Below, piece by piece: positions 1 through 5,824 of a stretch of DNA of 6,335 nt (positions within the stretch are counted from its first letter, which is position 1; every line of letters begins with the position of its first letter). The stretch is from contig WTBX01000152.1 in the NCBI GenBank assembly GCA_013138855.1, positions 1 to 6,335 of the forward strand. The letters are read 5' to 3'. This DNA is from Methylococcaceae bacterium. GTDB lineage: Bacteria > Pseudomonadota > Gammaproteobacteria > Methylococcales > Methylomonadaceae. Position numbers and translations under genes: made by a program. The notes beneath the pieces are model-generated. The model searched no databases. It was not told where the DNA came from and was given only the letters and a program-made list of their open reading frames with translations.

Positions 1-1011
1 TTTTTTTTGCCCTGTACCGAATGATTCAAAGTGAATATCTTTTTTAGGAACACCCCAGTTTTTTAAATCGTCACTTAAACCTTCCATCATCGCTAACGAA
101 CCGCACAGGTAATAATGATAATTACTTGCAGGTAACTGTGAGCGTAATAAATCTATCGTGATTCGCCCTTGATGTTGATAATCCTTATCGTCCGATTCTG
201 GACGGCTATAACAAAGATGCAGATGAAATTGAGGTATTTTTTTCGCTAACTCTTGCAAATAATCTTTCATGATGACTTGCGAGCCATGACGCACCCCATA
301 AAATAAATGCACTTCACGAGAGTCTTGTTGTTCAACAAGTGTATTCAGCATCGACAATAACGGTGTAATACCTACCCCGCCCGCGATTAAAACCACTGGA
401 TGACGTTTTTCTAAATCTAAATAAAATTCGCCTGCGGGGGCTTTTGTTTCAATCACATCTCCCACTTTCAATTGTTGATGTAAGAAATTAGACACCACGC
501 CTTCAGGTTCTTTTTTGACGGAAATACGATAATAATCTGTTGAATGACTATCTGATAAGGAATAACAACGTGTTAGAGTTTTGTTATTTTCAGGATGTTT
601 TATTTGTATGCTTAAATATTGCCCTGCATGAAAGTGAGGTAAGGGCTTACCATCATGCGGTTTTAAATAGAATGAATAAATATCATCACTTTCGCGTACC
701 TTATCTACCACTCTAAATATACGCAGACCATTCCAGCGTTTTTGTGAACGGTCATTAACAGGCAAGGCAATCTTTTGTCGCCAATAATTAATCGCTAAGT
801 CTTGGTGTTGTTTTTCGTAATTATGATGCTGCCATTCGTTTTTTAGTAATAAAACGATTCTTAGCAATACGGCTAATAATAATAAAACGGCTATTGCTTG
901 AATCAGTAATGAGGAAATAACGACATTGTTATTCAAGCTTTGTAATATTAGTAAGGCTATTGCAGCAACAGGTAACAAATAATTGCTTAGCCATAGTTTT
1001 GTTGTTTGCAT
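1..1011 (-). CDS. Membrane-anchored FAD/NAD(P)H oxidoreductase, 3' end beyond window
   Basis: The first 337 codons read openly to the window edge without a stop, so the gene is truncated by the window, not broken. Translated by hand: two hydrophobic segments at residues ~8-26 and ~31-56, a basic/aromatic linker, then a ferredoxin-NADP-reductase-type module. The FAD domain covers ~94-200, with the flavin-binding motif RCYSLSDS at 148-155 and GVVSNFLH at 171-178. The NAD(P) domain begins at LIAGGVGITPLLSML (208-222) and includes YLCGSLAMM (301-309). HFESFG at 327-332 is the usual end of this module. In many relatives a plant-type [2Fe-2S] domain follows, which would lie outside the window. The start ATG is preceded by AGGAGA with 5-nt spacing, a strong ribosome site. 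Likely role is moving electrons between NAD(P)H and a membrane or iron-sulfur partner. The partner and physiological substrate cannot be told. Divided from the porin gene by a repeat, so probably transcribed separately. Confidence 0.88.
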   Translation of the reverse strand, partial: MQTTKLWLSNYLLPVAAIALLILQSLNNNVVISSLLIQAIAVLLLLAVLLRIVLLLKNEWQHHNYEKQHQDLAINYWRQKIALPVNDRSQKRWNGLRIFRVVDKVRESDDIYSFYLKPHDGKPLPHFHAGQYLSIQIKHPENNKTLTRCYSLSDSHSTDYYRISVKKEPEGVVSNFLHQQLKVGDVIETKAPAGEFYLDLEKRHPVVLIAGGVGITPLLSMLNTLVEQQDSREVHLFYGVRHGSQVIMKDYLQELAKKIPQFHLHLCYSRPESDDKDYQHQGRITIDLLRSQLPASNYHYYLCGSLAMMEGLSDDLKNWGVPKKDIHFESFGTGQKK

Positions 1012-1066
1012 GAGTATCTCCTGTTGATGTTTCTAGTTTTTAGTTCCCACGCAGCGCGTCACCATT

Positions 1067-1095
1067 ATGTTAAGGAATTATTTGTTTATTTTCAA
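1067..1095 (-). promoter_or_regulatory. Possible sigma70-type promoter for the reductase
   Basis: On the minus strand TTGAAA (1090-1095) is followed after 17 nt by TAACAT (1067-1072), about 56 nt before the reductase ATG. The -35 box is 5/6 and the -10 box only 4/6 to consensus, so in AT-rich DNA this could be chance. It lies inside the left arm of the 1043-1278 inverted repeat, so if real, the repeat would supply the promoter. Confidence 0.22.
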
Positions 1096-1104
1096 AAAGA
1101 TAGG

Positions 1105-1216
1105 TTGTAGGGTGGGTTAGCTTTTTTCGCCCAGCGAAAAAACGTAACCTACCGATGCCGCGTGAATGGTGGGTTACGTTATCTCGCTACGCTCGATAAG
1201 CTAACCCACCCTACAA
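1105..1216. repeat. Cloverleaf-like palindrome with GTAGGGTGGGTTAGC arms
   Basis: A perfect 19-bp inverted repeat, TTGTAGGGTGGGTTAGCTT at 1105-1123 and its complement at 1198-1216, encloses two more hairpins. One is TTTTTTCGC-CCA-GCGAAAAAA (1122-1142, 9-bp stem). The other is AACGTAACCTACC (1141-1153) against GGTGGGTTACGTT (1168-1180), with one G-T wobble. The remaining segment 1181-1197 holds a TCGCTACGCTCGA-type sequence. The GTAGGGTGGGTTA…TAACCCACCCTAC style recalls REP-like intergenic repeats known from many bacteria. Folded as RNA or DNA it would be a three-armed structure. It may serve as terminator for the cytochrome-porin operon: on the minus strand a CTTTTT run follows about 6 nt after the stem. 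Confidence 0.75.
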
Positions 1217-1301
1217 ATAACCTTTTGATTTGTAATTATTTTTCCTTAACTTAATGGCAGTGACACAACGCGTGGAACGAGGTGAGAGAATTAAATTTAT
1301 T

Positions 1302-2681
1302 TTAAAACTTGAACTGAAACTCAGTTCTAAAGCCATAACCTAAGTTGTCATCATTTTCATAATCACCCGCAAAAGCATCAAAACGCACAATACTATGATT
1401 GCCTAAGCGTTGCTTATAACTGACAGCCGCTGCAATAGCCGTGGTACTTACCGCACTACTGGTATCTTGTCGTCCACCGACTTCAACAATAACCTGCTGC
1501 CAGCCACCATTAAATAACATTTGATAACCTAAACTACCGCCAAAAGCTTTATCCGCACTATTGCTTAAAGCTGGTTTATAACCGCCTAAACCCACAGCGG
1601 CGAATAAAATTCCCGTACGTCCTAAAGGTCCACCATTAGAAGGTCCTCGTCCTGCGGAAGAATATTCATCAATCCCCCAAAAAACATTGGCGTAAGCTAA
1701 ATCTTGCGTGCTTTGTGGCGTAAATGAAAGCTCAGCAAATAACAACGTCCCGTCACGCATTTGCGCGGACTCTTCTTGCACCGCAATCGAAGTATTCGCT
1801 CGAAAGGTGGTATTAAACATACCTAAGCGTTGAACCGAACTTAAGCCTAAAAATAAGCCTTCGTCATTATTATCAGAAGTCACATAAGCGACATCAAAAT
1901 TGACGGTTGCTTTTAAAAACTCCACCTCATTAAATAAACCGAATAATTGCGAACTACGGTCTTCTTTATTATTACGGCGGTGTAATTCATTCCAGCCATA
2001 CAGAGCGGTGATTTTCCAATAAGCTGCACCAGGAAATTCAAAACCATTAAAAACTAAACCCGCACCATCAAAGACATCATTAATCATGAAGCCATCTTGA
2101 ATATTAAAGGGCTGTCTACCGACCGAAAAGCCAATATCCGCATAACCGTTATCATCGGGGTCTAAGAATGGAAAAATCTCTCCTAATTCCCCTTCAAAAA
2201 ATAGCGTTTGAATATCCATATTCAAACCTTCTTCACGCCAATCGTTATCGTTATTGGCTTCAAAATCATAGCCTGCAAATTTACCGTCTTTATCAAACGG
2301 TCTAAAGCCGACTAAAAGCCGCTCTGTACCTGTTAAACGTAAATTAGCGAATAAATCTAAACGGTTTGCCCATTCAGTGGTGGTTTTTTGGTCTTTTTGA
2401 AAGGTTTGCAGTGCGGTTCGATAGTTACCGAAGACAAATAAAGACGGTTGCCAAACTGCGCCAGTCGGTAAGGTAAAACCTGCTGGCGGCGCATTGTTGC
2501 CTAAAAACTTATCCCCAATTTCAATAAAGCCTTCGGGTCTAGCTGGCACATCATCGACTTGTAATGGCACATAAACATCAGGAATCCGACTTGAGTCATT
2601 TGATGAAGCAAGTGCGACTGTTGAGTTAAATCCTAATAATAAAGATAATGCTAGGTTTAAGCGTTTCATTTTTGTAGTCAT
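1302..2681 (-). CDS. Outer-membrane beta-barrel (porin-like) protein paired with a multihaem cytochrome
   Basis: 459 residues. Residues 1-25 form a signal peptide (basic MTTKMKR, hydrophobic LNLALSLLLGF, cleavage site ALA|SS). The mature protein opens with a Pro-rich stretch (~31-72), then shows alternating hydrophobic/polar strands with aromatic girdles and Asp/Asn-rich turns from ~77 (LFVFGNYRTALQTF) to the end. It finishes FRTEFQFKF; a C-terminal Phe is the classic outer-membrane barrel insertion signal. VGRQPFNIQDG at ~187-197 resembles a motif seen in several porin families. No cysteine haem site is present. The first ATG is chosen because AAGGGG lies 7 nt upstream; an ATG four codons later has poorer spacing. 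It follows the pentahaem cytochrome by 11 nt, so both are co-transcribed. Likely a pore or scaffold through the outer membrane. The exact family is not recognised, and an ordinary solute porin is the alternative. Confidence 0.85.
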   Translation of the reverse strand: MTTKMKRLNLALSLLLGFNSTVALASSNDSSRIPDVYVPLQVDDVPARPEGFIEIGDKFLGNNAPPAGFTLPTGAVWQPSLFVFGNYRTALQTFQKDQKTTTEWANRLDLFANLRLTGTERLLVGFRPFDKDGKFAGYDFEANNDNDWREEGLNMDIQTLFFEGELGEIFPFLDPDDNGYADIGFSVGRQPFNIQDGFMINDVFDGAGLVFNGFEFPGAAYWKITALYGWNELHRRNNKEDRSSQLFGLFNEVEFLKATVNFDVAYVTSDNNDEGLFLGLSSVQRLGMFNTTFRANTSIAVQEESAQMRDGTLLFAELSFTPQSTQDLAYANVFWGIDEYSSAGRGPSNGGPLGRTGILFAAVGLGGYKPALSNSADKAFGGSLGYQMLFNGGWQQVIVEVGGRQDTSSAVSTTAIAAAVSYKQRLGNHSIVRFDAFAGDYENDDNLGYGFRTEFQFKF

Positions 2682-2694
2682 TCCCTTGCCCCTT
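2682..2694 (-). promoter_or_regulatory. Porin ribosome-binding site overlapping the cytochrome stop codon
   Basis: On the minus strand the cytochrome TAA runs directly into GGGG, giving AAGGGG (2689-2694) 7 nt before the porin ATG; a second purine run, AAGGGA, abuts the ATG. The stop/ribosome-site overlap implies translational coupling, so porin and cytochrome synthesis should be linked. Confidence 0.75.
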
Positions 2695-4546
2695 ATTTAG
2701 CTAACTTTTCGTAAGTTTTAACTTGCGTTACATCAATATCACGCTCCCATAACACTTGATGACCTGCCACTAAATTATCGGCGACTTCTCTCGGTGTCAT
2801 ATTAAAATCAAAACCTACTTCTTTAACATCATTAACTAAATTGACAGGAATCATCCCTGCAATAATTTTTACATTAGCGTTATAAGGCGGTGTTGTTCCT
2901 GTTAATAACTCTGCATCAACATGATAATCAGCCCAACGTGTTTGACCTGCGGGGATACCTTTACGATGTATGCGCCCCCCTAATGGACGACCTAATAACA
3001 AACTTGATAACGTAGCTGGGCGCACATGCGGTAATGGGTCAACAGACAGATTGGCACCTAAAACTTGCTCACGCTCGCCACCACGAATATTACGAGTAAT
3101 AAATTTATTTTGTAGATTAAATAAATACTCATCGCGTGGCAGTTCGCCGTTATGCACATAAGCGGAATGTAAATCACGCAAATCGCCATTTGGATCTAAA
3201 TCACCTGATTTAAAAATCGCTTTGCCTGTGCTATCGGTAACAGTTACTTGTAAAAAAACTACCCGCTCAAATCCTGTAGGGGCGTGATGTCCGTCAGTGC
3301 CGTTGACAAATTCGACTTTAAAATCAATACCGTCTGCATTGCTTTCTGAGACTTCCATTCCGCCAAGCTTATAACCTTTTTGTAAAAGAGCTTTACGCAT
3401 GGCACTGGCTTTATCTAGCTTTTTCAATTGAAGATCAATAACTTTACGCGCATCGTAACGATCATCAATCGACGACCAACGCTTAGGAAATTCATAACTT
3501 TTTGTGACACTATCTTCAAACTTATCAGTCCCCCATCCTGCTTTATAATCAAAGGTAATCCACTCACGAATCGTCGCCATTTTTTGCGCTTCGGGATTAT
3601 GAGGAAAAATACCAGGATGAATTAATGAGTAATCAGGGCCTGCAAAGGAATGGTTGGTTAATTTACGCGGAGGTGAATCAATACCGCCCACTGTCGCAGC
3701 CGAACCAAAGTCATAACCTGAGGCTATGCCTTGCTCTTTACTCATATGGCAATCTTGACAAGTTTCACCACGTTGAGCCGCAGGTGAGCGTTTATATTCG
3801 GTAAAGGTCTCTTCAATCCGCATTCCATTATTCAACATAACCGAATGACAAGTGCTACACATACCGGGTTTAGACATATAGCTAAATTTTTTCGCATCGC
3901 TATGAATCTTACGCCCCTTAGCATCAGGATCATCCGTCACCCTTACTTCTGGGTTATCACGCATTTCCTTTAACTTTTCGCCGCCTGTAGGTCCATAAAC
4001 AGGGGTCGTAATATCACCTTGAACCACCGCAAAACGTCCGCCAACTTTACCGTAGTTTTTATCCATACGATGACAAGTGACGCAAGTAATCCCTTCGCGT
4101 GAGGTCGGGTGTCTATCCATACTGCTCATAAACAAATCTTCTTCCAGATTCATCCCCACCGTGTTATGACAGCGATAACAAAAATCCCCAATCGTCCCGC
4201 CAGTACGTTTTAACATCGTGCCAGCCATAGAATTGGAAACCACACTCATTTGTGCATAAGCATGAGGTGAAGCCGACCATTGCTCATAATGTTTTTTATG
4301 ACAGGTTTGGCAAGTTGAAGCCGAAGGAAACTTGTTTTCATAAAACAAAGCGGCATGAGCATCCTCAGAATCAACTTTTTCACCGTCAGAGGGTTTTTTA
4401 GTATCAGCAGAAGATTCACCTAAATCTAAAGACAAATCATCGCCAGCATCAAGCAATAAATCCTCTTCTGCTACGGCAAAATTAAGAGAGACTCCCATAA
4501 AAAAAATAAGGAGAAAAGAAAGGTAATGAGGTGTTTTTTTTAGCAT
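2693..4546 (-). CDS. Exported pentahaem c-type cytochrome (cytochrome c554-like N-terminal half)
   Basis: 617 residues. Signal peptide 1-26 (MLKK basic start, LSFLLIFFMGVSL core, AVA|EE cleavage), then an acidic Asp/Ser/Glu-rich linker (~27-65). Five covalent haem sites are visible: CQTCH 79-83, CYRCH 123-127, CVTCH 155-159, CSTCH 230-234, CQDCH 263-267. CQTCHKKHYEQWSASPH is the pattern of the cytochrome c554/multihaem family, and the NHSFAG His at 299 is a likely distal ligand. From ~300 to the C-terminus there are no haem sites. This half contains DGHHAPTGFERVVFLQV (418-434), a G-H-x-x-P-T-G element known from large multihaem cytochromes, within a probable beta-rich domain. Periplasmic or outer-membrane electron transfer is the likely role; the substrate is unknown. 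First gene of an operon with the barrel protein. No clear Shine-Dalgarno precedes the ATG (CAAACAGTCTT), but this start gives the complete signal peptide and no better start is visible. Confidence 0.92.
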   Translation of the reverse strand: MLKKTPHYLSFLLIFFMGVSLNFAVAEEDLLLDAGDDLSLDLGESSADTKKPSDGEKVDSEDAHAALFYENKFPSASTCQTCHKKHYEQWSASPHAYAQMSVVSNSMAGTMLKRTGGTIGDFCYRCHNTVGMNLEEDLFMSSMDRHPTSREGITCVTCHRMDKNYGKVGGRFAVVQGDITTPVYGPTGGEKLKEMRDNPEVRVTDDPDAKGRKIHSDAKKFSYMSKPGMCSTCHSVMLNNGMRIEETFTEYKRSPAAQRGETCQDCHMSKEQGIASGYDFGSAATVGGIDSPPRKLTNHSFAGPDYSLIHPGIFPHNPEAQKMATIREWITFDYKAGWGTDKFEDSVTKSYEFPKRWSSIDDRYDARKVIDLQLKKLDKASAMRKALLQKGYKLGGMEVSESNADGIDFKVEFVNGTDGHHAPTGFERVVFLQVTVTDSTGKAIFKSGDLDPNGDLRDLHSAYVHNGELPRDEYLFNLQNKFITRNIRGGEREQVLGANLSVDPLPHVRPATLSSLLLGRPLGGRIHRKGIPAGQTRWADYHVDAELLTGTTPPYNANVKIIAGMIPVNLVNDVKEVGFDFNMTPREVADNLVAGHQVLWERDIDVTQVKTYEKLAK

Positions 4547-4680
4547 AAGACTGTTTGAAAATATTGGTAAGACGTAGATCTTAAAAATTAAATTTGAACT
4601 TTATTAGCAATTTTTAATATAAATACAGCAAATCACATACCAAAATAAATATATTCTAATATTCTTTCATTGCAATTAAT

Positions 4681-4753
4681 AAGGTGATAAATATAAAACT
4701 ATTAAAATCAGTATCTTATGATAAAATTATTTATTAAATAATTTTATTACCTT
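4681..4753. repeat. AT-rich nested palindrome
   Basis: ATAAAATTATTTA (4721-4733) is mirrored perfectly by its complement at 4735-4747 around one central T: 13-bp arms, 27 bp in total. AAGGTGATAAA (4681-4691) is mirrored by TTTATTACCTT (4743-4753) with one mismatch. The two pairings share the right arm and would be mutually exclusive. It lies 140-200 bp upstream of the cytochrome start. It could be a protein-binding site or a structural element; chance is more plausible than usual because the DNA is so AT-rich. Confidence 0.4.
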
Positions 4754-4867
4754 AATCATATAAAATAATACCCAGTAAATATATTTAACTATTAATCGAG
4801 TAAAAAATATAATAAAAACAATATGTTATAAAAAACCAATGTAAGTTTTTAAAAATAAGCACTCCAA

Positions 4868-4941
4868 AAATACCATTAAATGTTTTGTAATCAAATACTT
4901 ACAAAAAAACCTTTAACCACCCGAAAATAACTATGGTATTT
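4868..4941. repeat. Nested inverted repeats, possible operator
   Basis: Outer arms AAATACCAT (4868-4876) and ATGGTATTT (4933-4941) are perfect complements. Between them lies TTTTGTAA-N8-TTACAAAA (4883-4890 and 4899-4906), an 8-bp perfect inverted repeat with 8-bp spacing, the geometry of a dimeric regulator site. On the minus strand it contains TTGAT, an FNR half-site-like word, but the second half does not fit FNR. It is ~330-400 bp upstream of the cytochrome ATG. The regulator is unknown. Confidence 0.3.
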
Positions 4942-5018
4942 GACCCAATAAAATTGTGTCATATAACATATTTTTATAATTTTTTGTCTCAAACAGGTAG
5001 CTTAATAATGCCCTATTA

Positions 5019-5164
5019 AATATTTAGGCTCTTTAGGATTTCCCGTGAAAAGCAGAAGTAGGACTGGCAGTCCTTCCACAGAACATGAGAATAGCGAGAG
5101 GACTGCCAGTCCTTTTTTAGAAATCACCTAAATTTCACGGAAGATACCGAAGAGCCAATATTTA
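5019..5164. repeat. Target-site duplication AATATTTA flanking MITE copy 1
   Basis: AATATTTA occurs at 5019-5026 immediately left and 5157-5164 immediately right of the element at 5027-5156. The match continues for GGCT on both sides (12 bp in all), because the right-hand duplication abuts a decayed copy that also begins GGCT. Confidence 0.8.
5027..5156 (+). mobile_element. MITE, AGGACTG family, copy 1 (130 bp)
   Basis: Non-coding element with imperfect terminal inverted repeats of about 24 bp: GGCTCTT…CCCGTGAAA at the left and TTTCACGG…AAGAGCC at the right. Two internal 15-nt palindromes, AGGACTGGCAGTCCT (5060-5074) and its reverse complement AGGACTGCCAGTCCT (5099-5113), start 39 bp apart. 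Flanked by an 8-bp duplication. Its sequence matches the reverse complement of copy 3 at 121 of 130 positions without gaps, so the two are recent relatives in opposite orientation. There is no transposase, so it must have been moved in trans. GG-starting ends plus 8-bp duplications suggest an ISL3-like helper (inference from memory of that family). Confidence 0.88.
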
Positions 5165-5203
5165 GGCTTTCGTGAAAACATCAGAAAAAGGATCGACTGT
5201 CCT
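5165..5203 (+). mobile_element. Decayed partial MITE copy (AGGACTG family)
   Basis: GGCT, then TCGTGAAAACATCAGAAAAAGG, then GACTGTCCT resembles the left half of copy 1 with a ~13-bp internal deletion and a degraded palindrome (AGGATCGACTGTCCT at 5189-5203). No matching right half is visible nearby. It starts exactly at the end of copy 1's target duplication, suggesting copy 1 inserted beside or into an older copy. Confidence 0.5.
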
Positions 5204-5277
5204 CTCGTGAAATAAGGGAAATAAATAAAAGCAAGCATTCATCTCCCTCTTATAAAAAAAGGGGGGGAGTTATTTTA

Positions 5278-5326
5278 GGTTCTTCTGGGAGGGGGCGTAA
5301 AAATGCAGAAATAAGGACAGGCAATC
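5278..5326 (+). mobile_element. Second decayed half-copy of the AGGACTG MITE
   Basis: GGTTCTTCTGGGA, a degenerate GGGGGCGTAAAAATGCAGA, and AAGGACAGGCAATC align with the outer half of copy 2 read on the minus strand (GGGTCTTCTGGATTT…CGTGAAAACGCAGA…AAGGACTGGCAGTCC), with substitutions. The second half is absent. It is a remnant and no target duplication is recognisable. Confidence 0.5.
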
Positions 5327-5477
5327 ATTAACTATTGGAGCAGCGACTTTAGAGACAGAGAAAGTATTCCGAATACGAGGAGGTTATCCAAAAACAATCC
5401 ATTTTGCAGAGAATTTCAAGAGGTATTTTTTCAAAACAAGTCAACTGACCTCAAGGGCTATTAGCTAAGGTTTTTCC
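5327..5477. other. Repeat debris between MITE copies, no supported gene
   Basis: GGAGCAGCGACTTTAG at 5337-5352 looks like a degraded arm of the inverted repeat found intact at 5978-6113. One plus-strand frame stays open from 5301 to a TAA at 5466-5468 but has no ATG start, no ribosome site, and starts within repeat remnants. I treat it as non-coding, or at most a gene fragment. Confidence 0.35.
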
Positions 5478-5624
5478 TTTTAATTGGCTCTTCATGATCT
5501 TCCGTGAAACTCAAGTAATTTAGCAAAAGGACTGGCAGTCCTCTCTTGATTTTCATACTCTACGGAAGGACTGCCAGTCCTTACATCTGCGTTTTCACGG
5601 GAAATCCAGAAGACCCTTTTAATT
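5478..5624. repeat. Target-site duplication TTTTAATT flanking MITE copy 2
   Basis: TTTTAATT at 5478-5485 and 5617-5624 directly abuts the ends of the element at 5486-5616. The sequence differs from the duplications at copies 1 and 3, as expected for independent insertions into AT-rich targets. Confidence 0.88.
5486..5616 (-). mobile_element. MITE, AGGACTG family, copy 2 (131 bp)
   Basis: The left end is GGCTCTTCATGATCTTCCG and the right end is GGAAATCCAGAAGACCC, slightly mutated from AAGAGCC. The paired palindromes lie at 5528-5542 and 5567-5581, again 39 bp start to start. It is in the opposite orientation to copy 1 and more diverged from copies 1 and 3 than they are from each other, especially in the spacers, while the two palindromes are unchanged. 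A perfect 8-bp duplication flanks it. Confidence 0.88.
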
Positions 5625-5643
5625 TAGCTATTTTCGTGACTCG

Positions 5644-5663
5644 CCAATAGCTAAAGCTATTGG
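5644..5663. repeat. Short perfect hairpin
   Basis: CCAATAGC-TAAA-GCTATTGG gives an 8-bp perfect stem with a 4-nt loop. No T-run follows on either strand, so it is not a typical terminator. It is probably one more short intergenic repeat. Confidence 0.5.
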
Positions 5664-5766
5664 ACTCCGATTTAAACTGTAAAGCGAGAAATTAAGAATG
5701 CCCAAAAGCCTTAATTTTCATCACCCACCTTACTCTTAGGAATGCAACTGAGGAAAACTTATGAAC

Positions 5767-5813
5767 CATGAAGAACATGAAGTTTCAAAGATTTTATCTT
5801 CATGTTCTTCATG
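5767..5813. repeat. 16-bp inverted repeat of CATGAAGAA words
   Basis: CATGAAGAACATGAAG at 5767-5782 is perfectly complementary to CTTCATGTTCTTCATG at 5798-5813, with a 15-nt A/T-rich loop. Each arm is itself an internal direct repeat of CATGAAG, and another TTCATGG follows at 5818-5823. It would form a strong hairpin in RNA. It is non-coding and of unknown function. Confidence 0.75.
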
Positions 5814-5824
5814 CCCTTCATGGT

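Larger units (their letters stand above)
1043..1278. repeat. 236-bp nested inverted repeat filling the gap between porin and reductase genes
   Basis: Outer arms are diverged but alignable. GTTCCCACGC…GTCAC…CATTATGTTAAGGAA (1043-1077) pairs with the complement of 1242-1278, which reads GTTCC-ACGC…GTCAC…CATTAAGTTAAGGAA, with a few substitutions and small gaps. The shared 9-mer GTTAAGGAA is perfect (1069-1077 against 1242-1250). Inside sits a perfect 19-bp inverted repeat with further hairpins (separate entry). There is no coding potential. It occupies most of the 290-bp space between the porin stop and the reductase start, and may act as a two-way transcription barrier or RNA stabiliser. I could not identify a target-site duplication, so mobility is not shown. 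Confidence 0.7.
4547..5026. other. Very AT-rich intergenic region upstream of the cytochrome operon
   Basis: No open frame of useful length and no RNA gene was seen. The stretch is dominated by A/T runs and is far poorer in G+C than the coding part. It must contain the promoter of the cytochrome-porin operon (minus strand) unless that lies further right, but the composition makes -10-like hexamers uninformative and I did not find a convincing -35/-10 pair. Two palindromic structures within it are listed separately. Confidence 0.6.

Noticed and set aside
2669..2681. Alternative porin start at the ATG four codons downstream
   Set aside because: The upstream ATG has AAGGGG at 7 nt; the second would have its nearest purine run at 12 nt. 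Both give a working signal peptide, so the choice affects only four residues.
2970..3161. 63-codon plus-strand frame
   Set aside because: It lies wholly antisense within the cytochrome gene, has no recognisable features, and the minus-strand reading has haem motifs and a signal peptide.
3428..3625. 65-codon plus-strand frame
   Set aside because: Also antisense inside the cytochrome gene; a chance shadow with no domain or ribosome-site support.
4883..4906. FNR or CRP binding site
   Set aside because: Only one half resembles FNR (TTGAT) and neither arm fits CRP (TGTGA/TCACA); kept only as a generic palindrome.
5246..5269. CTCCC…GGGGAG with a G-run as a terminator or other element
   Set aside because: The stem is short and dominated by homopolymers, with no T-run placed for termination and no gene upstream.
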